A stretch of 64,000 bases of DNA, from the NCBI GenBank assembly GCA_039000515.1, contig JBCFYV010000001.1, forward strand, positions 56,591,372-56,655,371, in the 5' to 3' direction. The notes under the pieces were generated by a model. That model was given only the letters and a program-made list of their open reading frames with translations, searched no databases and was not told the DNA's origin. Numbering within the stretch: position 1 is the stretch's first letter; the number at the start of each line of letters is the position of its first letter. This DNA is from Timema cristinae (Eukaryota > Arthropoda > Insecta > Phasmatodea > Timematidae). Shown here piece after piece: positions 11,575 through 23,308 of the stretch. Made by a program: the position numbers and the translations under genes.

Positions 11575-11625
11575 AACAGTGTTTCTCAACTTTTCACCAA
11601 TATTAGCTCGTTAAATAAGAGTTCA
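11575..11625 (+). mobile_element. hAT-like terminus next to 44-bp satellite
   Basis: ACAGTGTTTCTCAACTTTTC is a classic hAT-type end (CAGTGTTTCTCAA). The 44-bp satellite starts about 60 bp inside it. A matching inverted end beyond the satellite is not evident, so an element with internal tandem repeats is only suggested. Confidence 0.4.
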
Positions 11626-11640
11626 ACGGCGCATAACAGT

Positions 11641-12663
11641 TGGTCCATCCAGACCATGAGGATTATCGGCATATCTTAGTTGGACCACGATCACTGACCA
11701 TGAGGATTATCGGCATATCTTAGTTGGGCCACGATCACTGACCATGAGGATTATCGGCATATCTTAGTTGGACCACGATCACTGACCATGAGGATTATCG
11801 GCATATCTTAGTTGGGCCACGATCACTGACCATGAGGATTATCGGCATATCTTAGTTGGACCACGATCACTGACCATGAGGATTATCGGCATATCTTAGT
11901 TGGGCCACGATCACTGACCATGAGGATTATCGACATATCTTAGTTGGACCACGATCACTGACCATGAGGATTATCGGCATATCTTAGTTGGGCCACGATC
12001 ACTGACCATGAGGATTATCGGCATATCTTAGTTGGGCCACGATCACTGACCATGAGGATTATCGGCATATCTTAGTTGGACCACGATCACTGACCATGAG
12101 GATTATCGGCATATCTTAGTTGGGCCACGATCACTGACCATGAGGATTATCGGCATATCTTAGTTGGTCCATCCAGACCATGAGGATTATCGGCATATCT
12201 TAGTTGGGCCACGATCACTGACCATGAGGATTATCGGCATATCTTAGTTGGACCACGATCACTGACCATGAGGATTATCGGCATATCTTAGTTGGGCCAC
12301 GATCACTGACCATGAGGATTATCGGCATATCTTAGTTGGGCCACGATCACTGACCATGAGGATTATCGACATATCTTAGTTGGACCACGATCACTGACCA
12401 TGAGGATTATCGGCATATCTTAGTTGGGCCACGATCACTGACCATGAGGATTATCGGCATATCTTAGTTGGGCCACGATCACTGACCATGAGGATTATCG
12501 GCATATCTTAGTTGGACCACGATCACTGACCATGAGGATTATCGGCATATCTTAGTTGGGCCACGATCACTGACCATGAGGATTATCGGCATATCTTAGT
12601 TGGGCCACGATCACTGACCATGAGGATTATCGGCATATCTTAGTTGGGCCACGATCACTGACT
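11641..12663. repeat. 44-bp satellite array, about 23 units
   Basis: The unit CATGAGGATTATCGGCATAT, CTTAGTTGGACCACGATCACTGAC has a 44-bp period. GGACC and GGGCC monomers tend to alternate, giving an 88-bp dimer in places. A variant junction unit, TGGTCCATCCAGACCATG, occurs at the very start and again near 12166-12180, so a block including the array edge was duplicated. Confidence 0.97.
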
Positions 12664-13517
12664 AGGATTAATATATTATTATATTATAAAAAGAGTGTGA
12701 AAACAAAAAATGTATTAGGCGGTACAACCAAAGAAGTTCCTGTTGTCGGCATCAGTAGCGGCCAAATTTATCAAAATGTCCGTACAATCACGAAGAACGG
12801 ACGTTCCCCGAAGTTCTGTCAATTTGAGCGAGGAATGGAGCAGTGAGCGGGGGAGCGGCGGGTTAAACAGGTGAGACAAAGACCAGATATAGGAAAGGAA
12901 AAGGGAGGGGTCGAAGGGAGGTAGCCCTGTACAAATAAACAATTCTCATTTGTCAAAGTGCATCAAGACAAGTCAAATCCCATCGCTCATTCTTCAACCC
13001 GTGTCTTCATGGACAGGATATTTCATCCATCATGGAGAAGGACTCAACGCCCTGAAAGAGTCCATCTCCATTATTACAAAGTGAACGACATTTTGTTTTT
13101 TTAATAGAAGAACTATTTTATCCTAAAGTAAAACTAAATAAAATTTAATTTTATATATATCTTATAATTAACTTATTTTTTTATTTTATTATGAGTTTAT
13201 TTTTGATTCATCCTAAGTAAAACCTAAGTCATTAAATTATGTTAGTGTAAAGTGTGCCGCTATAATATAATCAAAACGACGAGGCAACCATCTTAATAGG
13301 TTTATAGAAAGCTAAAAGAATTGTAGGACCACATATACCTGATAACATTCAATTTTGTAAATGGAATCTTGCAAAGAAGATTTCATCAACTCCATCAATC
13401 GATTAACAAGTTACACAAAGATCGCTTCCGTCGTGGTTAGAGAACCGACCAAGTGCACTCAAAGGTACTGAAATCTTAAACAAATATTTACATATATCGA
13501 ATTTAATTGTATCTAAT
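12664..13517. other. unique DNA with G-rich island
   Basis: The 12,715-13,060 part is moderately GC-rich and purine-rich on the plus strand (GAGCGGGGGAGCGGCGGG; AAAGGGAGGGGTCGAAGG). It is unlike the repeats around it. No exon is supported. The remainder is AT-rich and unremarkable. Confidence 0.3.
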
Positions 13518-13803
13518 GGTGACCTGGTGGTCTAGGGTAAGGTGTCAGACTTCTGTGCTGGCGGCCGGGGTTCAATCCTCGGTCCCGGCACAGATTTATA
13601 TGATTACCAAACCCTTCCTACACCTCTGACAAGACATCTTGTGAATGTGTGGAATGCCAGGCCTCCACCGTGGTTCGGATTCCACGTTAAATTGTAGGTC
13701 CTTCATTTCATCTCACAATCACCCTACCATTACACATTATCGTAAGTGCGTATAACACGAACGGGTAGTAAGACGCGGTGCTAATAATAATAATAATAAT
13801 AAT
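13518..13803 (+). mobile_element. SINE-A, full length, short subfamily
   Basis: Complete copy from GGTGACCTGGTGGTCTAGGG to the (TAA)n tail. It has the ACAAGACATCTTGTGAATGT junction of the short subfamily and one base fewer in the D-arm region (CTAGGGTAAGG). No clear target-site duplication. Confidence 0.92.
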
Positions 13804-13977
13804 TTATATAATAAATATAGCTATTGTTCTGACGGTGTTTATAAACATATTTTATCAAATGAAGATTTATAAAAACTTTTATTTTATATTTTTAATAAAA
13901 TTAGGTTAAATCCCATTAGTACATTTTCCAAAAATCTTACAAATTTTCTTTTAAAACACTATTTTCTTCATTTTTTC

Positions 13978-14112
13978 ACTTTGTCTTACTACCCATACGT
14001 AATATTTACATTCAAATACACTAATATGTCATTGATAAGAGTAACCCAGCATACGAATAACTCCTAGAAGTCATTGAACCGGGTAACGCGTTAGTCCGGG
14101 AGGCCAACGACA
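13978..14112 (-). mobile_element. decayed, internally deleted SINE-B
   Basis: The minus-strand 3' tail (CTTACTACCCATACGTAATA as seen on plus) is followed by AACGCGTTAGTCC and GGCCAACGACATCGG, which match the tail and head of SINE-B with the middle missing. Confidence 0.45.
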
Positions 14113-16385
14113 TCGGTCAACATTCTAAAAATGTTATTTGTTTTATATATTGACACAAAACAGATAGAAGATTATAAACATCTTCGAAATTATATGCATA
14201 AGCTATAACTTTAATTTGGGTACATTCTACACAACAATTAAAATTATATTTAATTCAATTTTCAGTTTCTATTTCATAAAATAATATCGTAGAGGTAGCT
14301 TAAGTATTTAATTTATACTTGGAGCAGTACACATTTGCAAAACCTTGATTTTAATTTTGTACAATTCTAGTGAGACAATAATGACCCGAAATAAATCACA
14401 ATCTGGGCTACTGATAAAGAATGTAAATTAATAAAAAAATCCATGTGGTGTATGTCTGTACTTTAAGGGACTTTTCTCCAACTTCCCGATATCCTGGAGA
14501 GCTGAAATTTAGTATGTTCGCTATGGAGCACACCATATTTATTAGGAAAATTCTTAACTTGAAGAATACAATATAGTCGGCACAACGTACAAATAGTCTC
14601 ATTTGAATGAAATAGGAAGCTTTTAATTTTAAATCTATATCAAAAAATATATAGACATAAAAGAAAAGAGATTTTCCATGAAATTTGAAACTGCACTTGT
14701 CCAATATCGGCATTGAAGTTTTAAAAATAAACACCCATAAATGAGAAAACACCATCTACTGGCGAATAATTTTAGTTGATTAAAAATAAGAAAATCACTT
14801 AGTCAATAAAAATATAAAATCATAGAAATGAGGTATCTCTAGCTAACATATTATTTACTATCAGTAGGAAGTCACAGGCACCAGTGACCCTATCAGTTTT
14901 TAGATAGTGTGTACCACACATTTAATATCAAAGAGCAATCGCCTATATATGTTAGAGGTATGCAACATTTCGAACATATTTGCCAGGCGGGTAGCATCAT
15001 TAAAATTGAATACACTGTAAAGACAGTAGAATTAATATATATATATATATATAATATATATTATTATAATTAATTGTTTATTTGAGTTTGAGACATCTTG
15101 AATGTCGTTGACTTCAAACAATTTTTTAAATGCACGTGTTCACATGTTACCCCCAACTTAAAGTGGAACCATATCATCTTTTATTTTGCTTTACTCTTAA
15201 AACAAGAGCTTTTCGAGGATCTTTTAGTTAACTTACTAAAGATAAGATAAAGGTTTGGAATAAATTAGCTTGTGAATTTCCCCTTGCTGTTACAAAGTTG
15301 ATTTTCTTGGAAGATATCAAAATTAAACGTACATCCTACCGTTTACAACGAACCTAAACATTTAATACATTGCCAATCCAACGAAGAGACGAGGATAATT
15401 AATTTAATGTAGTTTTTCTTTCAGAAGCTTAAAACAAATGGGTTCATGGCACCTGGAGCCTAGTGATGAAAACACGCATCAAACCACACGTTCCTAGCAC
15501 ATTTCATGGTCGAGCATTGACTCAAACACGTGACATCCCAAGAGAAGATACAAAAAGAGACCGAAGCAAATAAAATATGCAAAGGACAAATATTAAACAA
15601 AGATGTGTTTCATTCGAGACCAAGATAGTTCCCAAACTGGTCATTAGCTCCCTCAAAAGAAATGACATGAAATGATAATCAATTATATGCCCTATATTTA
15701 TTTATATAAAAAAAAAGAGAATGAGATTATAAAAAGTTGTACCAATTCAGAAAGTGTTGAAGGGGAAAAAAAAGTCGAAAGAAATTTCACGTCTCTATGA
15801 ACTTAGCTTAATAGGATTCCTTCCTCCCTGAAAATGGGTTTATCTGAGATAGCGGCTGGAAACGAAATTGAGAAAGAAGAATAGGTCGGTTGTATGTGTG
15901 TGCGCCAGCCCACGTGGTGTGTGAGGGCCAAAAAGGAGGGTGGGAAAGAGTCTAATGCAATTTGTTGGTAGAATTGAGGTGGTTTGGAACAGACTGCTCA
16001 CTTGATTGAGTCGCGGGAGAAACAGTAGAGTCGGGAGGAGGCATTGAGGTGGCTGGCGTGAAGAAAAGTAGGAAGTGACCGAATCGGAGGAGAGAAGAAA
16101 ATAAAACAATGAGGGTGTAAGATGGAAGTGAGATAAATACAATAAAGGGCAGCAGTATTGATGCATGCGGACAAAGCAATGTCATACCTCAATATATTGA
16201 AAATATTTTTTACAATGAATTGCTAACTCAATTAAACGTAAAATATTACATTTTCAAAATTATTTTTAACAAATCTAGATAACATATGGAAAATAAAAAT
16301 ATATCAAGTATATACTCACATTGTAACAAGCATTAAATAAACCGAATAAGTAATATAATAATCACCCGCATCAAGGAGTAAGATG
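14113..16385. other. AT-rich unique DNA; purine-rich island near 15.84-16.16 kb
   Basis: Mostly AT-rich, with a short (TA)n at about 15035-15053. The 15,840-16,160 segment is G/A-rich on plus, with unique-looking sequence. The minus-strand frames there (up to 108 codons) overlap in three frames and are rich in Leu/Ser/Phe, as expected from polypyrimidine DNA, so I do not call them genes. Confidence 0.3.
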
Positions 16386-16640
16386 ACCGCTTGTGGCCGC
16401 ATGGTCTAACGCGCTAGTCTCACAGTAGACTTGAGTGCTGATAACGGGGAGATCGAGGCTCAAACCTAGGTCAGGTGTAATGAGGGTGGTTTTTCCAAAA
16501 TAGTTTTCCACTCTTTCTGCATGTAAATGCAAGTATATTTCCTATAAATATAACCTCCATAATCCCTAAAACCCTCATCGTAAATAACACATAAACATAT
16601 AACCCGAACGGTTAGTAAGACACGGTGCTAAAAAAAAAAG
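16386..16640 (+). mobile_element. SINE-B, nearly full length
   Basis: Head GGCCGCATGGTCTAACGCG, second part of the tRNA-like region AACGGGGAGATCGAGG, body TTTTTCCAAAATAGTTTTCC, then the shared 3' domain (AACATATAACCCGAACGG, TTAGTAAGACACGGTGCT) and an A tail. Confidence 0.85.
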
Positions 16641-16699
16641 ACCACGATGTTTAAAATGTCAAGCCCATTTAGTCTTGTTTGGCAGTGACGTAGAAGTCG

Positions 16700-16822
16700 G
16701 ATTTACTTGTTTTTCCTAAATTATTTATCACTCTCCCTCTACGAAAGTGCATTTCTTCTAAATTCTACATTTCTTAACCCTAGCCCAATTCAGATAGCCC
16801 AAATAGACGCGGATCACAACAA
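16700..16822 (+). mobile_element. decayed SINE-B 3' fragment
   Basis: TTTTTCCTAAATTATTTATC, CACTCTCCCTCTACG, AAGTGCATTTCTTCTAAATT and TAGCCCAAATAGACGCGG match the body and tail of SINE-B in order, with heavy decay. Confidence 0.5.
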
Positions 16823-17952
16823 ATATTAAACAACGCCGCTTTTTAGATTTTTAAAAGAAAATTTAAACGCCATTTTATTTTTGGGTAAGTTTGATAAATG
16901 CATTTTTACTATTCGCATATAGTCAATAAATACATGAAACTCTATCAAAACTATTAGAACTGTTTTTTGAAAACCATTATTTTACATTTGTTTCTTTGTT
17001 TACATCAAATAAGTAGCAAGATACGACAAACATATATTTGTTTGAAGTTTAAAATTTGAAGAAGCAATTCACTATTGGAATTACTATAGTAATGTTCATC
17101 TTAACAAACGAAATTTGATATTTTAATGCGTGTAAATGATTACCTCTCTTACTTTGCACTTCAACATTAAATAAACAAATTAGCGATTAAAATAATCGAG
17201 TTGTTTAGTTTGTTGAGCTGTTTAGTTTGTTGTAGGGATTCTCCCAACGCGGTATTTCTTATGGTAATTTGGCAGCCACTTAATGTATATTTCTGAGTTT
17301 ACAATTATCATACAACAAGATATAATAAAAAGTTATAGTATTATGAAGTCCATTAACAGTTTTTCCAGTTCAACATTGCTGTTTTGCATAAAGAGAGTGA
17401 AAACAAAATAAATAGAAGGGAATTGTTGAATATAGTATGAGAAACGATTCTGCACTACTTGCTAGTCTTCAAACTAAAGGTTGGCTTTGGCTACAAATTA
17501 TTTTATTTCCAAAGAAGATTTCACCGAGCTGTTGGAATTATTTGTCCCTTAATTCCACTTAATGTAAGAAAAAGATTTATCTCTAAATTTTAAGAATTGA
17601 ATTTTAACAAAATACCGGAAAACTATATGGAGGGCTGTTCAAATAGACACGCTGTGAAAATGTCAGCACATATTTCGTTATTATGATTTCTACTATTTTG
17701 GGAAGTCATGTTGGTCTACATCGATTGTCGACAAACATCAACATATCTATCGACATGTATGAAAATGAAATTCCTCCCCAAAATGTATGGCAACATTGGT
17801 TAATAAACAATGTATTGTAGATCCCAGGCGGTTTTAACGCGCCTAAATAGTGTAGTGAAGAAATGCGGTGAAAAGGTAGGCTTAGGACACAATTTATTTT
17901 TAATGACAACATTTAGCTTAATCTTATTACTAGCATTAATACTCTTTGTGAT
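16823..17952. other. AT-rich unique DNA, no gene seen
   Basis: AT-rich with stops in all frames. GGGCTGTTCAAATAGACACG near 17633 resembles a transposon end in style, but no partner was found. Confidence 0.3.
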
Positions 17953-19983
17953 GTGCCGAGCTAATATGAAATATCAGCTCGCACAGGTCACGCTGACCTA
18001 ATTCTAATTCTTTCTGACGCGAATCTCGCACATGCGCAGACGCTGCAACTTTCCCCCTCTTCTTGGTCTCTCTGCCTCCCTCCCATGTATTGCCGCTCAT
18101 GCGCGTTCCGAGTGTTTTTTACGCTCTGAACAGCTGATTGTTTTTTTTGTGCAACTGAATAGAGACTCTCTTGTTGGACGCTCTGTGCGTCGGTTCATCC
18201 TGGTCTCACATGTAGTACTACTTCAGCCAACTAAGGGGAACAAGACTCGCTGGGACGGAGCTCTCTATCCATTCCGTCGGACTATCTGGGTCCATGCCGT
18301 TTCTCGGCGAGAAGAAATAGTGCAATATTTGCGCTATGAGGTACCAGGGCTGGGGATCGGAGGGTATGACCAGCTGACCCCCGCCGCTTTAGCGTGGAAT
18401 TATCTTCAGCCTGGCCAGGGACCAGGCGTCTGCTTCCCGAAGTTCCGCCCTCCGGCGCCAGTTCTAGCAGCTGGTACTAGCTTGCTTGTGCCAGGGCTGG
18501 TACTCCCCGACCAGCTGTCATCTAACCGTGGCTGGTACTCAGATGTACCAGGGCTGGCGTCTTACTACCGACTCTATCCAACTCCGTCCAGGATCCAGCT
18601 GGGCTTGCTTGCATGTACCAGGGCTGGTACTCCGCTACCAGCTGTCATCTAACCGTGGCTGGTACTCAGGTGTACCAGGGCTGGCGCCATACTACTGACT
18701 ATTCAACTCCGTCCAGGATCCAGCTGGGCTTGCTTGCATGTACCAGGGCTGGTACTCCCCGACCAGCTGTCATCTAACCGTGGCTGGTACTCAGATGTAC
18801 CAGGGCTGGCGTCTTACTACCGACTCTATCCAACTCCGTCCAGGATCCAGCTGGGCTTGCTTGCATGTACCAGGGCTGGTACTCCGCTACCAGCTGTCAT
18901 CTAACCGTGGCTGGTACTCAGATGTACCAGGGCTGGCGTCATTCTACTGACTCTATTCGACTCCGAGCAGGATCCAGCTGGGGTAGCCTTGCTTGTACCA
19001 GGGTGATTCGCTACTATCAACTAACTTTCTAACTGGACCTTGTGATTCCAAGGTAACGCCTTGGGCTATGCGGTCAGCAGGATATTTCGAGGAGAATTAG
19101 TGTGGACTTCCGTTTTGTAGTGACGAGGTATCGTAGAGTCTTGCTGACTTGGCCAATTTTATTTTGTATTTGTTTAATAAGCTAGTCAATTAGTTATAGG
19201 CATAGAGTCCCTCGACCTCTGAGTGGGTGCTACTCGCTAGTAAGGAGAAAGGGGCCTTAGGGTATTGTGCAACAGCGCTCGCCCCCGTATCTATGAATGT
19301 TAGGGTTAATAGCTTACATACTATTGTTAGCGCTACTGGCTGCTAGCCTTCGGCCTAGCCGTGGGGACCATTAGGGACATTATAAGGTGCGTGGGTAACC
19401 CGGAGGGGCCCAGGCAGGGTAGGGTGTTCGATATCTTTGTGTTTTGGTGTATTGAGTCCGTGCTTGCGGCCGGCTCGGTGTAAATATTGAATCATTGCCT
19501 GCTACTGAGGGCTATTGGAAAGGCCGCTTGTGTGAGCTAGAGCACCTCGTACTAGGGAGCGCCAGTCTCCCTCTGTTACCTTTGTGCACCCGACTAGGAG
19601 TGGGGGAACGCCCACATCTTTCAATGTAAGGTTATGATTGAGGATATTTTCATGTTTTAACCCCTTTGGAATGGTTGTGTCCGATTAAGGCACGTAATAC
19701 TGGAGAGGCCACGCGGAGCTCTTGCCGACCCGAGGAGGGGTGCCCGCAGTATTTGTGATCTAACAAGCGGGATCCACTGGCGCTCGCCTAGTAACCGGAG
19801 GATGGAAGTAGCAGCTTGGCGTATGGAGCCACCCGATATTAGTTGAACCGAAATCTTATTCTCATTAGTTTTTCTCTATCATTTACATGCCTGTTGTATT
19901 TATAATAAAATGCTTTGTTGTTATGATTCATTGCTTGTACATTAATTTGCACCCTCCCATTACTTTCTGGTAAAGGCGGTGCA
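17953..19983 (+). mobile_element. candidate solo LTR, about 2.0 kb, GC-rich
   Basis: A sharply bounded GC-rich block in AT-rich DNA. It begins (G)TGCCGAGC and ends GGCGGTGCA, close to TG...CA, and GTGAT occurs directly on both sides (17948-17952 and 19984-19988), a possible 5-bp target-site duplication. Promoter-like features lie near the left (GCACATGCGCAGACGC and CTCATGCGCG, NRF1-like words). AATAAAATGC near 19904 could be a polyadenylation signal, in the right place for an LTR. No gag, pol or env lies beside it, so only a solo LTR would fit. The extra G before TG is a weakness. A CpG-rich host promoter is the alternative. The 206-codon frame at 18032-18652 runs through the internal repeat and matches nothing I know. 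Confidence 0.42.
18480..18990. repeat. 125-127 bp tandem repeat (4 units) inside the GC-rich block
   Basis: Units start around CCAGGGCTGGTACTCC and include CAGCTGTCATCTAACCGTGG and CGTCCAGGATCCAGCTGGG. Units 1 and 3 have CCCCGACCAGCTG; units 2 and 4 have CCGCTACCAGCTG, so the array is two copies of a 252-bp dimer. Decayed related sequence (GAGGTACCAGGGCTGGGG) lies just upstream at about 18339. The similar 70-codon frames at 18486 and 18738 are repeat products. Confidence 0.93.
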
Positions 19984-19988
19984 GTGAT

Positions 19989-21395
19989 ATTTACAGGAAA
20001 TATTATTTGATGCACGAATATATTAGAGAAGCTTAATAATTTTTTGTAAAGGTCAAAAAATCCTATTTACCACTTTTACAATAGTAGAATTTTGGTAAGA
20101 ATAATCCTTTATAAAATAAGAACATTCTTTATATGGTAAGTATTGATAACATTTTAAAATTGTATTGGTGTTGTTTTATAAGTATTGATACTTCTATCAA
20201 AAGTGATAGCTATGATATAGTGACTTGATATATTAATACGTGAAAGTAGATCCAGTAGCTTTTACACGTGTAAAATAAGGTTATTCCTATAAAAGGCGGA
20301 ATGTAATTACTACGATAATATACATACAATGTTGGTCTGTGTGGAATACCAAGCTTTACTTCATGATTAACATTTTATTATGTTTTAATACCAATAAACG
20401 TTTCAATACGAGTAAGAGCATTGAAGCGTAATTTATCAACAAGTAACTATGACCAAAAATAAAGGATCTTTAAGAAATGTCACACCATTACTATAGATAG
20501 AATTAATATGGTACAAAGTATTGTAATAACTAAATAATGTATACAATAGTGGCCACACAGACTAAGTTTGACTCGGAGACAGACTTAAGTCTGGTGAATA
20601 GGGGTAGTTTCCCAAGCGAGATTTTTAACTCAGCTTTTATTCAACACTCTCCCCAAGCTACTAAGGTAGGTTTTTTTTCAATGCAACCTTCCTCATTTTC
20701 ACTCGTATTCAATCGTTAGTAATGCTTGTATCAAACCTAAAAATAAAATTAAACTTAATTAAGTAATTACATAAATATAAGAGATTTGTAAGTTCAAAAC
20801 GTAAAGTGATTTATTTCTAAGCATTACCAGATCACGATAAAAATAAGAGAAAACGATGAGAAGGGAAGCAAAATAGAAAGTTCAGATTTTAGATCGAACC
20901 GGCAGGAATAAGAAAGGAGGGGTTGGACTTAAGGTGGGGAAGAAGGGTGCTGTCCTGACGAGGAGCTGATGGAACCGCCAGAAACAGATCGACATCAGCT
21001 GGTTGATTAGGAGAGGAAAAGATGGAGAGGAGGTTAATGTTCCCCTCCCACCCATCCCTCCGGGAGGCCCTATTACGAGCGCGGGGACAAATTAAACTAC
21101 ACAAAAAAGTGGTGCGATAGAAACTGACGTGGTAGTGACGTCTGTGTGAAATACAATTTGAACAAAATAGTTTTTTTTACTCCTTTAAAAACAAACAATA
21201 AATCTTGTTTGAACTATAACAATATCTAACAAAACAATCTAATCACTTTCGTGAACATGTTAAACAATGCATCCCAAGTCAACGAGCTTTCATTAATGTT
21301 ATGATTAGAATATATATTGCTCGTCATTATGTGGTAGCAAAATTAATTTTTCAACCATATCTGTATTTTCTTTCTTTCTCTCTCCATAGGTGTGT
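19989..21395. other. AT-rich DNA with unique G-rich island at 20.86-21.13 kb
   Basis: AT-rich to about 20,530. The 20,860-21,130 part is purine-rich on plus (GGAGGGGTTGGACTTAAGG, GGTGGGGAAGAAGGGTGC) and looks unique. The short minus-strand frame over it has no domain. Confidence 0.3.
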
Positions 21396-21526
21396 CTATA
21401 CGCCATTAATAACCTACTAACCTAACAAGTATATCAAACATACTTAGTTCTGATTTAATTCCTCATAATAACTTTGTAGTGTGCATATATATTCTGGACA
21501 GGTAGTAAGATGTGGTGCTAAAAAAA
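21396..21526 (+). mobile_element. decayed SINE-B 3' end
   Basis: Ends with TGGACAGGTAGTAAGATG followed by TGGTGCTAAAAAAAG, the shared SINE 3' domain and A tail. The upstream part (CTCTCTCCATAGGTGTGTC...) is only vaguely like the SINE-B body. Confidence 0.45.
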
Positions 21527-21666
21527 GCAACATTTTAGTGCTAGCTACAACAGAATTGCTTGAGCACACTACTTATGAAGGGGCATCTTATAGTTCTTTT
21601 GGGATCCTATTAAAAATTACGTTACGTATTTGAGGAACAATATTTGTGTTTCTAAACATTCGCTTT

Positions 21667-21902
21667 TTTTTTAGCACCATGTTTTACTATATGTTCGGGT
21701 TAGACACTTATGTACTCATTACTCTAATGTGTTAAGGATCAATAAGAATTAATTTAAATTAAATGAACCCGCATTTGCGTGGAGGGAGAGTGGAAAAACA
21801 TTTAAGAAAAAACTAATTCAGTACACCCGATTGGGGTCTTCAGCAGTCCAGTATATTGCGAGAGTAGCGTTTTAGAACATTCGACCATCGGAGTGGGTAA
21901 CC
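21667..21902 (-). mobile_element. SINE-B copy, diverged
   Basis: Reading on plus: AGCACCATGTTTTACTATAT (3' domain), AACCCGCATTTGCGTGG and AGGGAGAGTGGAAAAAC (body), CAGTACACCCGATTGGGG, and the head GAACATTCGACCATCGG. This is the complete order of a minus-strand SINE-B. Confidence 0.8.
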
Positions 21903-22532
21903 ATTCATCTTAAGCCGCTAAAATATTTGAGTAGAGCTGCCCTGTAGTAGGAGAACAAACAGTAGAGGATGATAACACAAATGAAAATACAATATATATT
22001 GTGACCCCTGCCCCATTAAATGATATCGTCGTTTGATTCATAAATATACAGTCTACGCTTCTCTAAGCCTACCAGCTACCTTTCACTTCCAAGGCGTTTA
22101 GGTCTTAAAGATCAACCAAAGTAGGCCTATCTGAATACTTTGACTTTACAAAGTGAAAATTTTTAACTTTTAAACTATTATATACAATAATATATTATAT
22201 GTATAGGGTTAGAGAAAAAGTTTGGTTTTCATTCCAGTTAACGCCACACATATACGGTTAAAGGTGTTGTCAATATTTAACCTAAAGAAGCACCTGAGTG
22301 TCAATATCTCAGTTACCTAGTCGGCCTCTTTAATCTCAGAGCTGTGACAATTTGAGTTAAAAGCCGTAAAAAGTGTGCGGATTTCCCCTTTTTATGACTT
22401 GTTTAACTAAAAAAACTTATAATGTAAGAAATTACCTCTTAAGTGTTACTGAATATGTAGAAGTGTGCAACATATCTCATAGCTATGGCTCCCGTTACCA
22501 TGTTTACTTTTAGTGAGGCTCATTTATAAACA

Positions 22533-22774
22533 CCTAGGCCATGGCCACAAACAAGGAAGAAACAAACTCTCAACCTTACAGGGGTTTTGCTGCGCTCCTT
22601 GTACCAGCTTGAGTCCTTCAACACTGGGCCTCGCTAGTGTCACTGCAGGGTGATGATAGGACTAACCGTAGCGATCCTAGTGGTGGAGAACTCAAGCTGC
22701 CAAAAGGAGCGCAACCATTTTAACCTGGATACTGAGTGTCTGGGTATATTATTTGTCTGAGGCCTTGGCCAAGG
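22533..22774. mobile_element. MITE candidate with about 80-bp imperfect terminal inverted repeats
   Basis: The left end CCTAGGCCATGGCCAC pairs with the right end, which in reverse complement reads CCTTGGCCAAGGCC. Inner arms GCTGCGCTCCTTGTACCAGC with TTGAGTCC and (reverse complement) GTTGCGCTCCTTTTGGCAGC with TTGAGTTC also match. Length is about 240 bp with no coding capacity. The target-site duplication is unclear, so superfamily is not assigned. Confidence 0.55.
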
Positions 22775-23094
22775 GCTAACAATATTTAATATTTTCTATG
22801 GTTAGACGCAAGGGATCTCAAATTTTAGTCAATCAAACCTCAATTGAATAATAAATTAATCTGTTAAGCCTCACTAACATAGTACAATTAAAAAGAGTTT
22901 TCATGATAAAATAAAATAAACAAAAAATAACATATAAATTTTGCATCGATTGTTATATTTTCTCTTATAAATTTAAAAGCGGATGAAGTTATTAAATATA
23001 ATCAAAGTTTTGCAATGTATCCATAAAATATTAAATTTTTAACATTATGGTTTTATATTTGATCATAAGTTCTATACCATTGGTGCGAATGAAA

Positions 23095-23296
23095 GGGAAA
23101 GATAATAAGCATTTGAAATGGGGTGCTATAAAAGAATGTTGAAGACATCATGGATGGATATGATATCAGATAAAGATGTGCTAAGAAAAGGAAGTGAAGA
23201 AAGGAAGAGTTAACATGGTAGGGCATACACCGAGACATGGTATTTCGACGAAGATGATTATAGAAGGCAATGTGTAAGGAAGAAATTCCAGAGGAT
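23095..23296 (+). pseudogene. decayed LINE ORF2 C-terminal fragment
   Basis: In one frame from about 23119 the sequence translates as GCYKRMLKTSWMD, then ISDKDVLRKGSEERKS and a stop. After a frame change it continues VNMVGHTPRHG, STKMIIEGNV and, after another stop, GRNSRG. This is the familiar region downstream of reverse transcriptase in many non-LTR elements (CYRRML..SW.D; GH..RH....K.I.EG...G.R.RGR). Stops and a frameshift mark a dead relic. It directly precedes the 68-bp-satellite element. Confidence 0.6.
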
Positions 23297-23308
23297 GACT
23301 AAGGTCGG

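Noticed and set aside
15840..16192. Minus-strand frames of 108, 77 and 64 codons
   Set aside because: Three frames overlap in one polypyrimidine-rich stretch and the peptides are Ser/Leu/Phe-rich without domains.
18032..18652. 206-codon open frame, the longest in the window
   Set aside because: It runs across the GC-rich block and into its 126-bp repeats; GC-rich DNA has few stops, and no domain or family resemblance is visible.
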